Source: an uncultured Anaerotruncus sp. (GTDB lineage Bacteria > Bacillota_A > Clostridia > Oscillospirales > CAG-272). Taken from it: a stretch of DNA of 5,067 nucleotides. The notes beneath the pieces are model-generated. The model worked only from the letters and a program-made list of their open reading frames with translations. It ran no database searches and was not told where the DNA came from. Positions within the stretch are counted from its first letter, which is position 1. Each line of letters begins with the position of its first letter. The stretch is from positions 1 through 5,067 of the forward strand of contig CATYWI010000132.1 in assembly GCA_958414155.1 (NCBI GenBank), in the 5' to 3' direction. Below are positions 4,668-5,067 of this stretch, piece by piece. The position numbers and the translations under genes are program-made.

Positions 4668-5067
4668 TCATCCGAGATCAAAATACACCGAAGGCGGAAG
4701 AGCGCCGGCTGTATTGCGGGATGAGGTTATATAGAACACGACACGAACGCCGCGCTCGCGGAGCAGGCTTTCAAAATTTATCATTCTGCCGTCAATGTAG
4801 GGCGAAACGACCACAAGGTTTTCGTTTTCGCCGAAAAGCGCCGGGGTGGAGATGATAAAATCAAACATTTTTTCGGGAGGAAGCGATATCTCCATCGGCA
4901 GCCGCGCAAGCGTGCGCATAGCGTCGATCATGCGGCTCCTGCCGCGCCACGGACCGTATACAGATATTGCGCCGTCCCCGACAGGGATCACGGCATCGTC
5001 GCAGCCGTCCGGCGGCGGAGCATTCACGAAAAGACGAGCCGGGACCTCCTCGGCGGCGATGCGGTCA
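4668..5067 (-). CDS. Probable DUF58-family protein, C-terminal part (partial)
   Basis: The frame is open from the right window edge to TGA 4668-4670, giving the last 132 residues. A GTG at 5027 lies in the frame, but the reading continues upstream through DRIAAEEVPARLF, so the true start is outside the window. The visible part has a short helix rich in arginine (WRGRSRMIDAMRTLARLP), then two hydrophobic strands, NLVVVSPYIDG and GVRVVFYIT, separated by a helix ending in LLRERG. This looks like the end of the von Willebrand A-like fold of DUF58 proteins, where a late strand is followed by an 'L-x-x-R-G-x-x-V' helix-strand unit. The neighbour with a DUF4129-like tail supports the idea, since these families occur together in MoxR-linked clusters. 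No metal-binding MIDAS residues are in the visible portion. The assignment depends partly on context and could be wrong. Confidence 0.55.
   Translation of the reverse strand, partial: DRIAAEEVPARLFVNAPPPDGCDDAVIPVGDGAISVYGPWRGRSRMIDAMRTLARLPMEISLPPEKMFDFIISTPALFGENENLVVVSPYIDGRMINFESLLRERGVRVVFYITSSRNTAGALPPSVYFDLG

Noticed and set aside
3579..4724. 381-codon open frame on the + strand, opposite the DUF4129 membrane-protein gene
   Set aside because: It is antisense to a convincing multi-helix protein, is very rich in His/Arg/Asp/Glu as expected from the mirror of a GC-rich hydrophobic gene, and has no known domain.
1..5067. CRISPR array, tRNA or rRNA genes, defence system
   Set aside because: No regularly spaced direct repeats, no cloverleaf or rRNA-like segment, and no recognisable defence gene was seen on either strand.

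Overview
The window reads as chromosomal DNA of a fairly GC-rich member of the Clostridia, probably an Oscillospiraceae-like gut Firmicute. This is inferred from the gene families (a QueT-type transporter behind a preQ1-like leader, DUF58/DUF4129 proteins, an ISL3-family insertion remnant) and from AGGA/GGAGG-type ribosome binding sites. No rRNA or tRNA is present to confirm it.

Layout. On the + strand, positions 1-817 hold the last 53 codons of an L-asparaginase-like gene, overlapping by ATGA a complete hemolysin III/TrhA (PAQR-family) membrane protein. Positions 824-1411 are a 588-bp, internally deleted ISL3-family element. It has matching GGCTCTAT ends, a perfect 8-bp target duplication (AATATAAA) and a frameshifted transposase remnant on the - strand. 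It landed at the stop codon of the hemolysin III gene, pushing a 45-bp palindrome (probable bidirectional terminator, or itself a repeat) nearly 600 bp away. Positions 1466-1570 are a hairpin-rich spacer containing the likely terminator of the next gene on the - strand.

All remaining genes are on the - strand. Read in transcription order from the right edge they are: the C-terminal part of a probable DUF58 protein (5067-4668); a 495-aa multi-pass membrane protein with a DUF4129-like cytoplasmic tail (4562-3075); a preQ1-I-like riboswitch (about 3055-3018); a QueT-family queuosine-precursor transporter (2974-2477); and, 15 nt behind it, a LysR-family regulator (2461-1571).

How the parts work together. 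The DUF58 and DUF4129 genes look like the tail of a MoxR/DUF58/DUF4129 envelope-type cluster. The riboswitch-queT-lysR unit looks like a queuosine-precursor uptake operon in which low preQ1 would raise both the transporter and, unusually, the regulator. The points most worth a second look are the mini-ISL3 insertion with its intact target duplication, the riboswitch-queT-lysR arrangement, and a strong hairpin lying between the only good Shine-Dalgarno sequence and the queT start codon.
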